From JADHLJ01 sp038118725 (GTDB taxonomy: Bacteria > Pseudomonadota > Alphaproteobacteria > Thalassobaculales > Thalassobaculaceae), in contig JAYOIK010000005.1 in the NCBI GenBank assembly GCA_038118725.1, positions 33,918 through 97,917 on the forward strand: 64,000 nucleotides of DNA. The letters run 5' to 3'. The notes below the pieces were generated by a model. That model was not told the origin of the DNA and did no database searches. It was given only the letters and a program-made list of their open reading frames with translations. The number at the start of each line of letters is the position of its first letter. The stretch's first letter is position 1. Below, one piece after another: positions 42,840 to 51,855 of this stretch. A program made the translations under genes and the position numbers.

Positions 42840-43952
42840 CTACGCATCCAAGGGATGGGTCCACGCGTCGAAGCCATAGCACCAGGTCGGGTCGGTTTCC
42901 TCGCGCATCCAGGTATTGGCGTGGGAAACCGCCTGAGCCTCGGCGGTTCGGGCCTTGCGCGAGGTCTCGAAGCGCCCGAGAGCGGCGGCGATGTCGCCCG
43001 TCTCGTCCAACGCGCGCGCCAGCATTACCCCGTTCTCCAACGCCGTCGCCGCGCCTTGGGCCATGTAGGGCGTCATCGGATGCGCCGCGTCGCCGATCAA
43101 CACCACGCTCTCGTCATGCCAGCGCTCCAGCGGCGCGCGGTCGAGAATCGCCCACCGATGCACGGCGGGACAGGCATCAAGCACCGCCCGTACCTCCTGA
43201 TGGAAACCGGCGAAGGCCTCGCGCACGACAGACATATCGCCGGTCGCGGACCAGGATTCGTTGACCCAGTCGGCGTCCGGAAGACTGGTCACGAAATACA
43301 GCTCGTCGCGGCTTGCCGTCGTAAAATAGATGACGATATGCCGGTCCTCGCCCCACCATTTGGTGCAGCCGCCGACCGCGCGATCCAGACGCGCCGTCTC
43401 GAAGGTGGCGCGATAGGCGACACGGCCGGTCGCGCGCGGCATCTCTGGCTTGAGCAGAACCTCGCGAACCCTGGAATGCAGGCCATCCGCGCCGACGACC
43501 AGATCCGCCGCCTCCCGGCTTCCATCGGCGAAACACAGGACCGGACCCGGCTCGATATCCACGAGGCGCTTGCCTCTCAGCAAGCATTCGCCCGGAACCG
43601 CCGAGAGCAGCGCGTCATGAAGATCGCCGCGATGCATCTGCAGATAAGGCGCGCCGTAGCGCCGCTCCGCGTCCTGGCCGAGCGGAAGTTCGAACATCAT
43701 CTCGCCACTGTCCCAGCGCCGGTTCATCCAAGTCTCGGGCTGGAAGGCGACGGCGCGAACCTGGTCCTCGATTCCCAAGCCGCGCAGAGCCATCATCGCG
43801 TTCGGGCTCATCTGAATACCCGCGCCGAGCCGAGTAAAGCGCGCGGCTTGCTCGTAAACCCGAACCTGGAAGCCCAGCCGGTCAAGCGCCGCGGCGGCGG
43901 CGAGCCCACCCATGCCCGCGCCGACAACGGCGATGCGCGCTCTTGTCGTCAT
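42840..43952 (-). CDS. FAD-dependent aromatic hydroxylase, NicC-like (6-hydroxynicotinate 3-monooxygenase type)
   Basis: 370 residues. Group A flavin monooxygenase: IAVVGAGMGGLAAAAAL, the DG motif DLVVGADGLHSRVRE, and GDAAHPMTPYMAQGA. From memory of NicC, the match is closer than to other hydroxylases: RLGAGIQMSPNAM, CTKWWGEDRH..IYFTTASRDELYFVT, and the C-terminal SHANTW...TDPTWCYGFDAW. It may hydroxylate and decarboxylate a pyridine or benzene carboxylate. No other nicotinate genes are nearby. GGGGAG precedes the start. Confidence 0.82.
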   Translation of the reverse strand: MTTRARIAVVGAGMGGLAAAAALDRLGFQVRVYEQAARFTRLGAGIQMSPNAMMALRGLGIEDQVRAVAFQPETWMNRRWDSGEMMFELPLGQDAERRYGAPYLQMHRGDLHDALLSAVPGECLLRGKRLVDIEPGPVLCFADGSREAADLVVGADGLHSRVREVLLKPEMPRATGRVAYRATFETARLDRAVGGCTKWWGEDRHIVIYFTTASRDELYFVTSLPDADWVNESWSATGDMSVVREAFAGFHQEVRAVLDACPAVHRWAILDRAPLERWHDESVVLIGDAAHPMTPYMAQGAATALENGVMLARALDETGDIAAALGRFETSRKARTAEAQAVSHANTWMREETDPTWCYGFDAWTHPLDA

Positions 43953-44108
43953 CCCTGTCTCCCCAGGTCTCGCGCCATCGTCCCAGCATCGCCACCCCAG
44001 GCAAAGCCCGCCGCCGCGTGGTATCGGCCATCTGATCCGAGGGGCGCTGGTTCATTCCCCGGCGGCGCGGTATATCTCCTTCTCGCGTTCCTGGAGGGAG
44101 ACTTGGCC

Positions 44109-45098
44109 ATGACGGTCACCGTTGGCATGTATGAGGCGTCACTGGCGCATATCGGCGATCGCCTGGACGCGCTGGATCTGGATCTGCGGGTTCTGCCCTT
44201 CGACAAGACCGGCAACTTCCAGATCGACGGCGTCGCGACACCACCCGAGCAGGTCGATCTTGACTACTTTTGGCTCAGCAGCCACATCAGTGTCGGAGGA
44301 GCCACGGATACCGCGTTCGACGTGGCCCTGGCCTGCAAGTCCATCAACGTGTTGCAGACCTTCAACGCCGGGCTCGATAATCCCGTCTACAAGAAGATTT
44401 CCGACAAGGGCGCTCGGATCTGCAACAGCAGCGCCCAAGGCGTCGCCATCGCCGAATACGTCATGGCCCAGGTGCTCAGCGTCATGCACCCCGTCGCCCA
44501 GCAGCGCGTCCAGCAGGAGGCGCGGGAGTGGAAGATCACGCGGTTCCGCGAACTCTCGCGGACGAATTGGCTGATCGTCGGTTACGGTCCGATCGGCCAG
44601 GCGACCGCCATACGGGCCAAGGCGTTCGGCGCCGGGATCTCGGTGGTGCGCCGCTCGCCAATGACCTCGGACGTCGTCGATCGGGCCGGCACCATGGCCG
44701 ACTTGCCCGCCCTGCTTCCCGAGGCCGATATCATCGTGCTTGCCTGCCCCTTGAATGACAGTACCCGTGGCTTCGCCGATGCCGCCTTCTTCGGCGCGGT
44801 GAAACCCGGCGCGATTCTGGTCAATATCGCGCGCGGCGGCCTGATCGATGACGCGGCGATGATCGCGGCTCTCGACGACGGACGGCTGGAAACCGCCATT
44901 CTCGATGTTTTTCATACCGAGCCTCTGCCGACCGACGATCCCCTTTGGGCGCATCCGGGAGTGAGGCTGACGCCTCATACGTCCTTCGCCGGAAATGGAA
45001 GCCAGGGTCGTTGGGACACGCTGTTCCTTGATAACATCGCGCGCTTCGTCAAGGGCGAGCCGTTGGGCCAAGAGGTCAATCCGGCGGATCTCGCCTAA
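44109..45098 (+). CDS. D-2-hydroxyacid dehydrogenase
   Basis: 329 residues from ATG 44109, preceded by GGAGGGAGA. The NAD loop is LIVGYGPIGQATAIRAKAFG; the active-site Arg lies in NIARGGLIDD, the Glu in HTEPLPTDDPLW and the His in LTPHTSFAG. It interconverts a 2-keto acid and a D-2-hydroxy acid. An open frame continues far upstream but is antisense to the hydroxylase gene. Followed 29 bases later by an LLM enzyme, so possibly an operon. Confidence 0.9.
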   Translation: MTVTVGMYEASLAHIGDRLDALDLDLRVLPFDKTGNFQIDGVATPPEQVDLDYFWLSSHISVGGATDTAFDVALACKSINVLQTFNAGLDNPVYKKISDKGARICNSSAQGVAIAEYVMAQVLSVMHPVAQQRVQQEAREWKITRFRELSRTNWLIVGYGPIGQATAIRAKAFGAGISVVRRSPMTSDVVDRAGTMADLPALLPEADIIVLACPLNDSTRGFADAAFFGAVKPGAILVNIARGGLIDDAAMIAALDDGRLETAILDVFHTEPLPTDDPLWAHPGVRLTPHTSFAGNGSQGRWDTLFLDNIARFVKGEPLGQEVNPADLA

Positions 45099-45127
45099 CG
45101 CCGAAGCTCGCGGATTGGAGCCTCACC

Positions 45128-46207
45128 ATGCGCCTCGGCCTGTTCATGATGCCGCTGCATCCCTCCTATCGCCCGGTGGCGGATTGCTATGATCGGGATA
45201 TCGACCAGTTGGTCGCCGCCGATCGGCTGGGTTTCGACGAGGCCTGGCTGGGTGAACATTTCACCGAGAAATGGGAAAACGCTCCGGCTCCGGACCTGCT
45301 GATCGCCAAGGCGCTGGCGTTGACCGAGCGGATCAGGTTCGGTACCGGCGTCACCCTGCTCGGCATGCACGAGCCGGCCTATCTGGCGCATCGTCTGGCG
45401 ATGCTGGATCACTTGGCGCGGGGTCGCTTTCAATGGGGCATCGGCCTCGGCGGCATTCCGACGGATATGAAATTGATGGGACTGGACCCGGCCACCGCCC
45501 GCGGTCGCGCCGCCGAGGCGTTGGAAGTCATCCTCGCGCTTTGGGAGCATGAGAGCGGTCCCTTTGCCTATCGGGGCGTGCATTTCGACATCGAGGCGCC
45601 GGAGCTCGACCCGGAAACCGAACGCGGACTGCATATGAAGCCACTTCAGCGCCCGCATCCGCCGATCGCCGTTGCCGCCAGCACGCAGCAATCCAACTCT
45701 CTCAGGCTCGCCGGCGCGCGTGGTTGGAGCCCGATGTCCAGCTCGCTGTTGTCCAGCGCGCTGCTACCGGGACACTGGGTCACCGTGGCCGAGGGCGCCG
45801 AGGCGGCGGGGACCACCGCGAACCGGGCGCAATGGCGGATCGCCCGCGATATCTTCGTCGGCCCGACCCCGGCCATCGCCCGAGAACGCGCGCTCGCGAC
45901 GTTGGGCCGCAACTACACGACGCATCAATTGGCGAGCCGGCGCGGCACCTGGCAGATGGGTGCGGCGAAGATCGATCCCGACATGCCGGACGAGGCGGTG
46001 GATGTCGACTACATGATGGAGAATGTCTGGATCGTCGGAGACCCGACGGAGGTCGAGGACAAGATTCGCGCGCTATACGAGACCGTCGGTGGTTTTGGCA
46101 CCCTGTTGAGCGTTACCGCGGATTCCGATGACGCTTCCTGGGACCATGAGAGCTTGCGCCTGCTGGCCGAGGAAGTAGGCCCCAGGATCGAGGACCTCGC
46201 TCCCTGA
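45128..46207 (+). CDS. LLM-class flavin-dependent oxidoreductase
   Basis: 359 residues. The LLM fold is recognised from MRLGLFMMPLHP, FDEAWLGEHFTEKWENAPAPDLLIAKAL, RIRFGTGVTLLGMHEPAYLAHRLAMLDHLARGRFQWGIG (key LARGR), and a late QSNSLRLAGARGWSPMSSSL. The group includes limonene-monooxygenase-like enzymes. Reduced flavin comes from a partner reductase. GGAG precedes ATG 45128. Substrate unknown. Confidence 0.87.
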   Translation: MRLGLFMMPLHPSYRPVADCYDRDIDQLVAADRLGFDEAWLGEHFTEKWENAPAPDLLIAKALALTERIRFGTGVTLLGMHEPAYLAHRLAMLDHLARGRFQWGIGLGGIPTDMKLMGLDPATARGRAAEALEVILALWEHESGPFAYRGVHFDIEAPELDPETERGLHMKPLQRPHPPIAVAASTQQSNSLRLAGARGWSPMSSSLLSSALLPGHWVTVAEGAEAAGTTANRAQWRIARDIFVGPTPAIARERALATLGRNYTTHQLASRRGTWQMGAAKIDPDMPDEAVDVDYMMENVWIVGDPTEVEDKIRALYETVGGFGTLLSVTADSDDASWDHESLRLLAEEVGPRIEDLAP

Positions 46208-46261
46208 TCAATGGATTGATTTCCAGATCGGCTCGCTCCGCCTGATGCTACACTCCTGGGC

Positions 46262-47332
46262 ATGAAGATCCTCGCCGCCTGTCATCGGCTGGACTGGACC
46301 GGCGCGCCGCTGATCCTGTTCCGGCTACTACGCGCGCTTTCGGCGCGTCATGAGGTCACCCTGCTTGAGCCTCGCGATCCCAATGACGGCGGCCCGCTCC
46401 GGGCATTGTACGAGGAAGCCGGCGTGCCGGTGGTTGAGAGCGTTCGGCCCGGGGATTTCGATGTCCTGCTCGCCAATACCCTGATGACCAGCCATCTCGC
46501 GCGTCACGCGGCACGTGATATTCCCGTGCTGTGGTGGATCCAGGAACCGAGGAATGGATTGCACGCGATCCGCCACGGAGCCGTGGATCTCGAGACCTTC
46601 AAGGATGTAGATCTGATTTGCACTCCCACCATCTGGCAGCGCGACACCCTCTACGCGCCCTATCTCGGCGAGACCGACCGCATCGTCGTTCCCTATGGCC
46701 GGCCTTCGGACCAACCAACGGGACGCCGTCCGCCGGAGATGGAGGCCGACGGCTTTCATATCATCACGCTCGGCTATCTTAGTCGCCGCAAGGGACAGGC
46801 CGTCGTCATCGAAGCTCTGAGCCGATTGAACCATGGGAAGGTACATCTGCATCTCCTCGGCTCCGAGACCACGGCGCCGAAAGAGGCGGCCGCCATCCGG
46901 GAGCTCGCGGATCGCGTGGAATCACCCGAGCATCGAATTCACTTTCACGGCGCCCGCCCCCAGGCCGATGTCGTCGACTTTCTCGCCCGTGGCGACGTCT
47001 TCGTGTTCCCGACACTGGACGATCTTCTGAGCATCAGCATTCTCGAGGCAATGAGCCAGCGGATCTGCGTGATCGCGTCGGATTTCGGCGCCATTCCCGA
47101 ACTGGTCGTCGACGGCGAAACCGGTCTGCTGTTCCCCAAGGCGGATGCCGGTGCCCTGGCGGCAAAGCTCGCGACGGCAATCGACGACCCGGCCCTGCGC
47201 CGCCGTCTGGGTGAGGCCGGTCACCGGGCGGCGACGGTAAAACATGATTTCGCCGACCACGTGGCGGGCATGGAAGAAGGCCTCGCCCGGGCCGTCGCCA
47301 ACCGCGCGGTGCGGGATACGCGGCCGGCTTAG
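46262..47332 (+). CDS. Glycosyltransferase family 4 protein
   Basis: 356 residues, GT-B fold. The donor-binding C-terminal half has GYLSRRKGQAVVIEAL, FLARGDVFVFPTLDDLLSISILEAMSQRICVIASDFGAIPELVVDGETGLLFP (EX7E glutamates replaced in part by ISILEAM...), near residues 235-285. Soluble, with no membrane segment. Likely builds a surface polysaccharide or glycolipid. No other glycan gene is adjacent. Weak ribosome site before ATG 46262. Confidence 0.88.
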   Translation: MKILAACHRLDWTGAPLILFRLLRALSARHEVTLLEPRDPNDGGPLRALYEEAGVPVVESVRPGDFDVLLANTLMTSHLARHAARDIPVLWWIQEPRNGLHAIRHGAVDLETFKDVDLICTPTIWQRDTLYAPYLGETDRIVVPYGRPSDQPTGRRPPEMEADGFHIITLGYLSRRKGQAVVIEALSRLNHGKVHLHLLGSETTAPKEAAAIRELADRVESPEHRIHFHGARPQADVVDFLARGDVFVFPTLDDLLSISILEAMSQRICVIASDFGAIPELVVDGETGLLFPKADAGALAAKLATAIDDPALRRRLGEAGHRAATVKHDFADHVAGMEEGLARAVANRAVRDTRPA

Positions 47333-47335
47333 CCG

Positions 47336-48304
47336 CTAACGACTAAACCGTCTGATCCATCCCGCCAGTCCCTCGGGCATCAGGTACACCATCAGGATCA
47401 GGATCGCGCCATAGGCCGCCGCCGGGAAGGCGACCTCGGCGGTGGCGTAGGCCGCGACATCGGGGAGGAATTCGATAAGCAGCCCACCGAACAGCGCCGT
47501 CCAGACTCCACCAAGACCGGCCACCACCGCGCCGGCGAGCAGGATCATCGCGAAGAACACGCCATAGGTATCGGGAGCCACGAAGTCCGTCAGCAATCCC
47601 GTCAAACCGCCCGCGATCCCCGCGTAGAACGCGCTGACGCCGAAGATCAAGGTCTTGTAAATCGACAGGTTAACGCCCGCCGCCATCGCCGCGCCCGGAT
47701 GATCACGGATCGAGCGCAAGGCGCGTCCGCTGCGGCTGTTGATCAGGTTGCGGGCCATCGGCAAAAGGATAAGCAAGGCGACGAGGGTCACTAGGTGCCA
47801 CCACTGGTCGTCACTGAGCGGCAGGTCGAAGGGCGTGCCGGGACGGTCCAGGTAAATCCCGCTCACGCCGCCGGTCCAATCCTCCAGATAGCTGGAGCGA
47901 AGAAACTGCGGCGTCGCGATCGCCAATCCCCATGTGGCCAGCAGAAGATGGATCGATCCCAACCGAAGCGCCGGCCAACCGAACAGAAAACCAAAGACAA
48001 AACACACGACGCCGCCGAGCGGCACCGCCAAGTAGACGGAGATTCCGCCATCACCGCTTAACAGCGCCGTCGCGTAGGCGCCGAGCGCGAAGAACGCCGA
48101 GTGACCGATCGACAGCTGACCGCTCTGGCCGATCAACAGGTTCATCCCGACAATGGCGATGGTGAAAACCCCGGCCTGGGTAAACCGGTAGAGCGTGTAA
48201 TCGACAAGGATCAGCGGCAACGTCAGCCAAACGAGCGCCACAAGCGTGACCACCCATCGATCGGGGAGCCAGCCGCGCGCCGCTTGTCGTTCCTTGATCC
48301 TCAC
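47336..48304 (-). CDS. livM: Branched-chain amino acid-type ABC transporter permease (LivM-like), orphan
   Basis: 322 residues from GTG 48304, preceded by GGGAG; a GTG at 48340 is also in frame. About nine hydrophobic helices, with the conserved GMNLLIGQSGQLSIGHSAFFALGAYATALL block (residues near 50-80) and a cytoplasmic ATPase-contact loop SRSGRALRSIRDHPGAAMAAG. The protein looks intact, but livH, livG, livF and the binding protein, which normally flank it, are absent; both neighbours are on the plus strand. Confidence 0.88.
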   Translation of the reverse strand: MRIKERQAARGWLPDRWVVTLVALVWLTLPLILVDYTLYRFTQAGVFTIAIVGMNLLIGQSGQLSIGHSAFFALGAYATALLSGDGGISVYLAVPLGGVVCFVFGFLFGWPALRLGSIHLLLATWGLAIATPQFLRSSYLEDWTGGVSGIYLDRPGTPFDLPLSDDQWWHLVTLVALLILLPMARNLINSRSGRALRSIRDHPGAAMAAGVNLSIYKTLIFGVSAFYAGIAGGLTGLLTDFVAPDTYGVFFAMILLAGAVVAGLGGVWTALFGGLLIEFLPDVAAYATAEVAFPAAAYGAILILMVYLMPEGLAGWIRRFSR

Positions 48305-48493
48305 GCTTTTCGCCGCTCCCAAACCCGCGCGCGGACCCACCCCTCGCGCGTGGTCCGCATGTCCGGGGCCTGCATGACCCAGTCCGGGCGAGGACGCAAG
48401 TCGGCGCGATGATATTTGTCCAGAGCAACAGGTAGGCGTTAGTCTTCCACCGGATCGGCGCTGAAAACAGAGCCGGAATGCGGAGATTCGATC

Positions 48494-49363
48494 ATGGCGC
48501 GACTAGCCGACGCGGATATTCTCACGCGCGAAGTCCTGCAATGGAAAGGCCTGCATGTTTTTCACTACGCCATGTCGTCCTGCTCGCAGAAACTCCGGAT
48601 CTATCTTGGCCTGAAGGGTCTGGATTGGACGCCGCACCCGATCAATCTGTCGACGCATGAGAGCTATGGCGACTGGTTTCTCGGCATAAACCCCAGGGGG
48701 ATGGTCCCGGTGGCGGTGATTGACGGCGCGGTCCATATCGAGAGCAACGACATCATCGAAACACTGGAAAACCAAGCGCCCGAACCGGTGCTTTGGCCGA
48801 TGGCGCGCGCCTCCGAAATCCGAGAGGCCTTGGAAGCCGAGGACGCCTTGCATCATGACCTGCGAAGTCTGAGCTTTCGCTTCGTGCACGGCCGGGTCGG
48901 CACGACCAAGACACCGGAACTGCTGGCGGCGTATCGCGATCATGGCGGCGGCGCGGCGGGCAACGGCGTTGAACCCGATCCGAGTAAGGCCAGCGAGATC
49001 GCCTTTTATGAAAGACTCGCGGCGGAGGGTTTGAACGACGCCCGATGCCGGGAAGCGGCGTGGCGGTTTCACGACGCGTTCGACGCGTTCGATGGAACCC
49101 TAGCCTCCTCGCCCTATCTGATGGGCGACGCCGCCACCGTCGTGGATATCGCCTGGTTCGTCTACGCACATCGCCTGGATCTGGCGGGTTATCCGCTGGA
49201 GCGACTGCATCCCAGGGTCGATGCCTGGTATCGCGCCCTGGCCGCGGACCCACGGTGGAGCCGCGAGGTCGATCCGAGCCCGGTGGTATCGGAGCGCATC
49301 GCCAAAACCCGCGCCGGGCACGAGGAGGTCGGCGCCACGCTTTCCAAGGTCGCGGGTTTTTAG
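48494..49363 (+). CDS. Glutathione S-transferase family protein
   Basis: 289 residues, longer than classical GSTs by about 70. The N-terminal thioredoxin fold carries HYAMSSCSQKLRIYLGLKGLDW (Ser/Cys at the activating position) and the cis-Pro segment NPRGMVPVAVIDG, then ESNDIIETLE. The all-alpha C-terminal domain has LMGDAATVVDIAWFVYAHRL. Substrate unknown. GGAG lies before ATG 48494. Confidence 0.85.
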   Translation: MARLADADILTREVLQWKGLHVFHYAMSSCSQKLRIYLGLKGLDWTPHPINLSTHESYGDWFLGINPRGMVPVAVIDGAVHIESNDIIETLENQAPEPVLWPMARASEIREALEAEDALHHDLRSLSFRFVHGRVGTTKTPELLAAYRDHGGGAAGNGVEPDPSKASEIAFYERLAAEGLNDARCREAAWRFHDAFDAFDGTLASSPYLMGDAATVVDIAWFVYAHRLDLAGYPLERLHPRVDAWYRALAADPRWSREVDPSPVVSERIAKTRAGHEEVGATLSKVAGF

Positions 49364-49403
49364 CGATACATGCTGAGGTTTAGCTCGACGCCCGCCGGTG
49401 CGC

Positions 49404-49916
49404 TTACTCGCGTATCACGTCTTTAATGGTTTCGATATCCAGTCGAACCGGCTGGCGGTGACCGGCTCCCTCGATGGGCAACTCGCTCAGATGGGCGAGA
49501 ATATGGGTAATCCCGTTCTCGTCTCCAAAAGGAAGAGCGATGCGGCGAAACGCGATATAGTCGTTATCGAATCGCTCTGGCGCGGCGAATGTCACGGGCG
49601 ACTTCTCGCGCATGACCGCCCGGTAGAATTCCAACGCGATCGCAACCCGATCATCATCCCACTCGCCGACCCGCTTTCCGGTCATCTCGTGATGGGCACC
49701 GATCGAGGAGCGGGTGGAAAAAACCTCGTAGACAAAATCGTGGTCATCACCGTCCGGAACCGGGCGCAGCAGATGCAGCCAACCGATCCATTCGCGGAGT
49801 TCCTCGGCCAAGAAATCCGCGCGACGCGGCATGGTCCTTCCCGCCCGCTTGGCCTCCCAAAAGGCCAGCAAGCGCCTCTCCGGATCTGTAAACCCACTAG
49901 ACAGTGAACCCACCAA
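49404..49916 (-). CDS. PAS_5-type (PAS-like) domain protein
   Basis: About 170 residues; TTG 49916 or GTG 49913 could be the start and neither has a strong ribosome site. It opens with the typical FWEAKRAGRTMPRRADF and continues LREWIGWLHLLRPVPDGDDHDFVYEVF, then GKRVGEWDDD, the pattern of the short alphaproteobacterial PAS_5 proteins. Ligand and partner unknown. A second member lies at 53424. Confidence 0.75.
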   Translation of the reverse strand: MVGSLSSGFTDPERRLLAFWEAKRAGRTMPRRADFLAEELREWIGWLHLLRPVPDGDDHDFVYEVFSTRSSIGAHHEMTGKRVGEWDDDRVAIALEFYRAVMREKSPVTFAAPERFDNDYIAFRRIALPFGDENGITHILAHLSELPIEGAGHRQPVRLDIETIKDVIRE

Positions 49917-49980
49917 TCATCGTCGCCGCGCCGCCATCCGTGTCAACGCTATGCGGTTTGGAACCTCGGGTAAACGGGAT

Positions 49981-50610
49981 TTACTCGGTAATCTCCGGCC
50001 AGGTGTCCTTGAACGCTTGCTCCATCGCGCGGGCCACTAGTTCCAGACGATCCTGACCGTAGAACATGTCGCCATCCACGAAATAGGTCGGCGAGCCGGG
50101 AACGTTGCGCGCGATCGCCTCGTCGGTACTCGCGGCGTACTCGGCCATCGCTTCCGCCGACCCCGCCGCCTGGAGCCAACGCGGGCCATCCATCCCGACA
50201 TCGCCGGCGATCCCGATAAGAACCTCGCCATCCGCGAGGTCCGCGCCCTCGGCCCAATGCGCCTCGAGCATCCGATGCGCGAGCCCGTCGATTGTCTCAC
50301 CCGCCTGTCGCGCGGCGATCAACATACGGTTCGCCAGGTCCGGCGAATGGTGATGGTTCGACGGTCGGCCCGGCATGGGCACGCCGCGATACTCCGCCCA
50401 ACGTTCCATCTCGCGGCGAAAAAAGTAGTTCCGCTGCTTTACCGTGCGCTCGCGAAACGCCGTGCCGCCGAAGCTCGCCATGGCCCGGTTGAGGTCGATG
50501 GGTTTATGCACGATGGTCCGTCCGGCGGCCTTGGAAATCTCCATGAAACGCGCGGATCCGAGATACGCATAGGCGGAATGAGCGGAATAAAAGTAGTCAA
50601 CCTCGGCCAT
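49981..50610 (-). CDS. 2-hydroxychromene-2-carboxylate isomerase-like DsbA-family protein
   Basis: 209 residues. Thioredoxin-like fold of the kappa-GST/HCCA isomerase type: YFYSAHSAYAYLGSARF with the active Ser near residue 9, and NVPGSPTYFVDGDMFYGQDRLELV near the C-terminus. In naphthalene breakdown this enzyme isomerises 2-hydroxychromene-2-carboxylate using glutathione; the present substrate is unknown. AAGGGA precedes the start. Confidence 0.88.
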   Translation of the reverse strand: MAEVDYFYSAHSAYAYLGSARFMEISKAAGRTIVHKPIDLNRAMASFGGTAFRERTVKQRNYFFRREMERWAEYRGVPMPGRPSNHHHSPDLANRMLIAARQAGETIDGLAHRMLEAHWAEGADLADGEVLIGIAGDVGMDGPRWLQAAGSAEAMAEYAASTDEAIARNVPGSPTYFVDGDMFYGQDRLELVARAMEQAFKDTWPEITE

Positions 50611-50806
50611 GAGTTTGTCCCTTCAGCGAACGTTGGGCACCCAGACGGCGCCGGTCACTCACACTATGGACAAATCAGTCGGCGCCGCCAAACCCGAACG
50701 ACGAGAAATCACGCGCCGGATCTCGAGGAAAACCTCGTATGGTTGGCGCGGAGCTCGTCACGCGGCACTATACCCGTGGCGATGGCAAAATCTTGAGAGA
50801 GTAGAC

Positions 50807-51808
50807 ATGGTGAAGGACGAAATCCCGATTCTGGATGTTTCTCGTTTCGAAGCCGGTGACCCGTCCATTCGCGAGGAAGCGGCCCGCGACCTCGACCGTA
50901 TCTGCCGTGAGATCGGCTTCCTGGTCATCACCAATCATGGGGTATCACCCTCGATCCAGCGCGCGCTGGTCGATGCCGGCATGGCGTTTTTCGATCTACC
51001 GCTCGAGAGCAAGATGACGGTACGGCGACCACGCAATGATCAGAATCGCGGCTATATTCCCTTTGGCGAGGAGACCTTGGCGCGGATGCATGGCGGCGAC
51101 ACGCCACCGGACTTCAAGGAAGTATTCGCGATCGGCCCCTTTGACCGGCCCGACGACGCGTACCACTCCCAGGAGCGGTCCTACCCCAATTTCGCGCCGA
51201 ACCTTTGGCCGGCGCAACCGACGGAACTAAGGGATGCGATGCGCGCCTATTTCACCGCCCTGGATGCTCTTTCACGGCGCATGGCCGGGTATTTCGCGTT
51301 GGCGTTGGACTTACCGGTTGACTGGTTCGCCGACAAACTCGACCGTCATGGCAGTCAATTGCGCTTGCTCCACTATCCCGCGCCCGACCGGGCATTGGAG
51401 CCAGGCCAACTTCGTTGCGGGGCGCATACCGATCTCGGCATGATGACGATCTTGCGCAATCAGAAGGCCGGGGGCGGCCTGCAGGTTCGCCCACGCGGCG
51501 GGGAGTGGATCGACGCGCCGGCCATCGACGACACCTTCATCGTGAACATTGGCGACCTCTTGATGCGCTGGACCAATGACCGCTGGGTCTCGACGCCACA
51601 CCGGGTGACCGTACCCGAGATCGAAGCGCGCTCGCGATCCCGGCGACTGTCGATCGGCTATTTCACCCGACCCAACTATGACGCGCCGATTTCCTGTATC
51701 GAGACCTGCGCCGACGCGGATAACCCGGCGAAATACGAGACCACGACGGTGAAAGCCTATAATGACGAGCGATTTGCCCGGGGCGCCGGCCCCAGGGAAG
51801 CCGCGTGA
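50807..51808 (+). CDS. Isopenicillin N synthase-like 2-oxoglutarate/Fe(II) dioxygenase
   Basis: 333 residues from ATG 50807 (after GAGAGAG); the frame stays open to 50609 but lacks family sequence. The metal triad is H207 and D209 in CGAHTDLGMMTIL and H265 in STPHRV; the 2-oxoglutarate Arg-x-Ser is in RRLSIGYF. The N-terminal DIOX_N region IPILDVSRF...REIGFLVITNHGV is present. It hydroxylates or desaturates an unknown small molecule. Followed 47 bases later by an LLM flavin enzyme. Confidence 0.9.
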   Translation: MVKDEIPILDVSRFEAGDPSIREEAARDLDRICREIGFLVITNHGVSPSIQRALVDAGMAFFDLPLESKMTVRRPRNDQNRGYIPFGEETLARMHGGDTPPDFKEVFAIGPFDRPDDAYHSQERSYPNFAPNLWPAQPTELRDAMRAYFTALDALSRRMAGYFALALDLPVDWFADKLDRHGSQLRLLHYPAPDRALEPGQLRCGAHTDLGMMTILRNQKAGGGLQVRPRGGEWIDAPAIDDTFIVNIGDLLMRWTNDRWVSTPHRVTVPEIEARSRSRRLSIGYFTRPNYDAPISCIETCADADNPAKYETTTVKAYNDERFARGAGPREAA

Positions 51809-51855
51809 TGGTTTCGATCCGCGCCACCAACGCCCGAGAGCAAAGGAAACCCGAC

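Noticed and set aside
42855..45098. A 747-codon plus-strand open frame
   Set aside because: The first two thirds are antisense to the NicC-like hydroxylase; the real dehydrogenase starts at 44109 behind a strong ribosome site.
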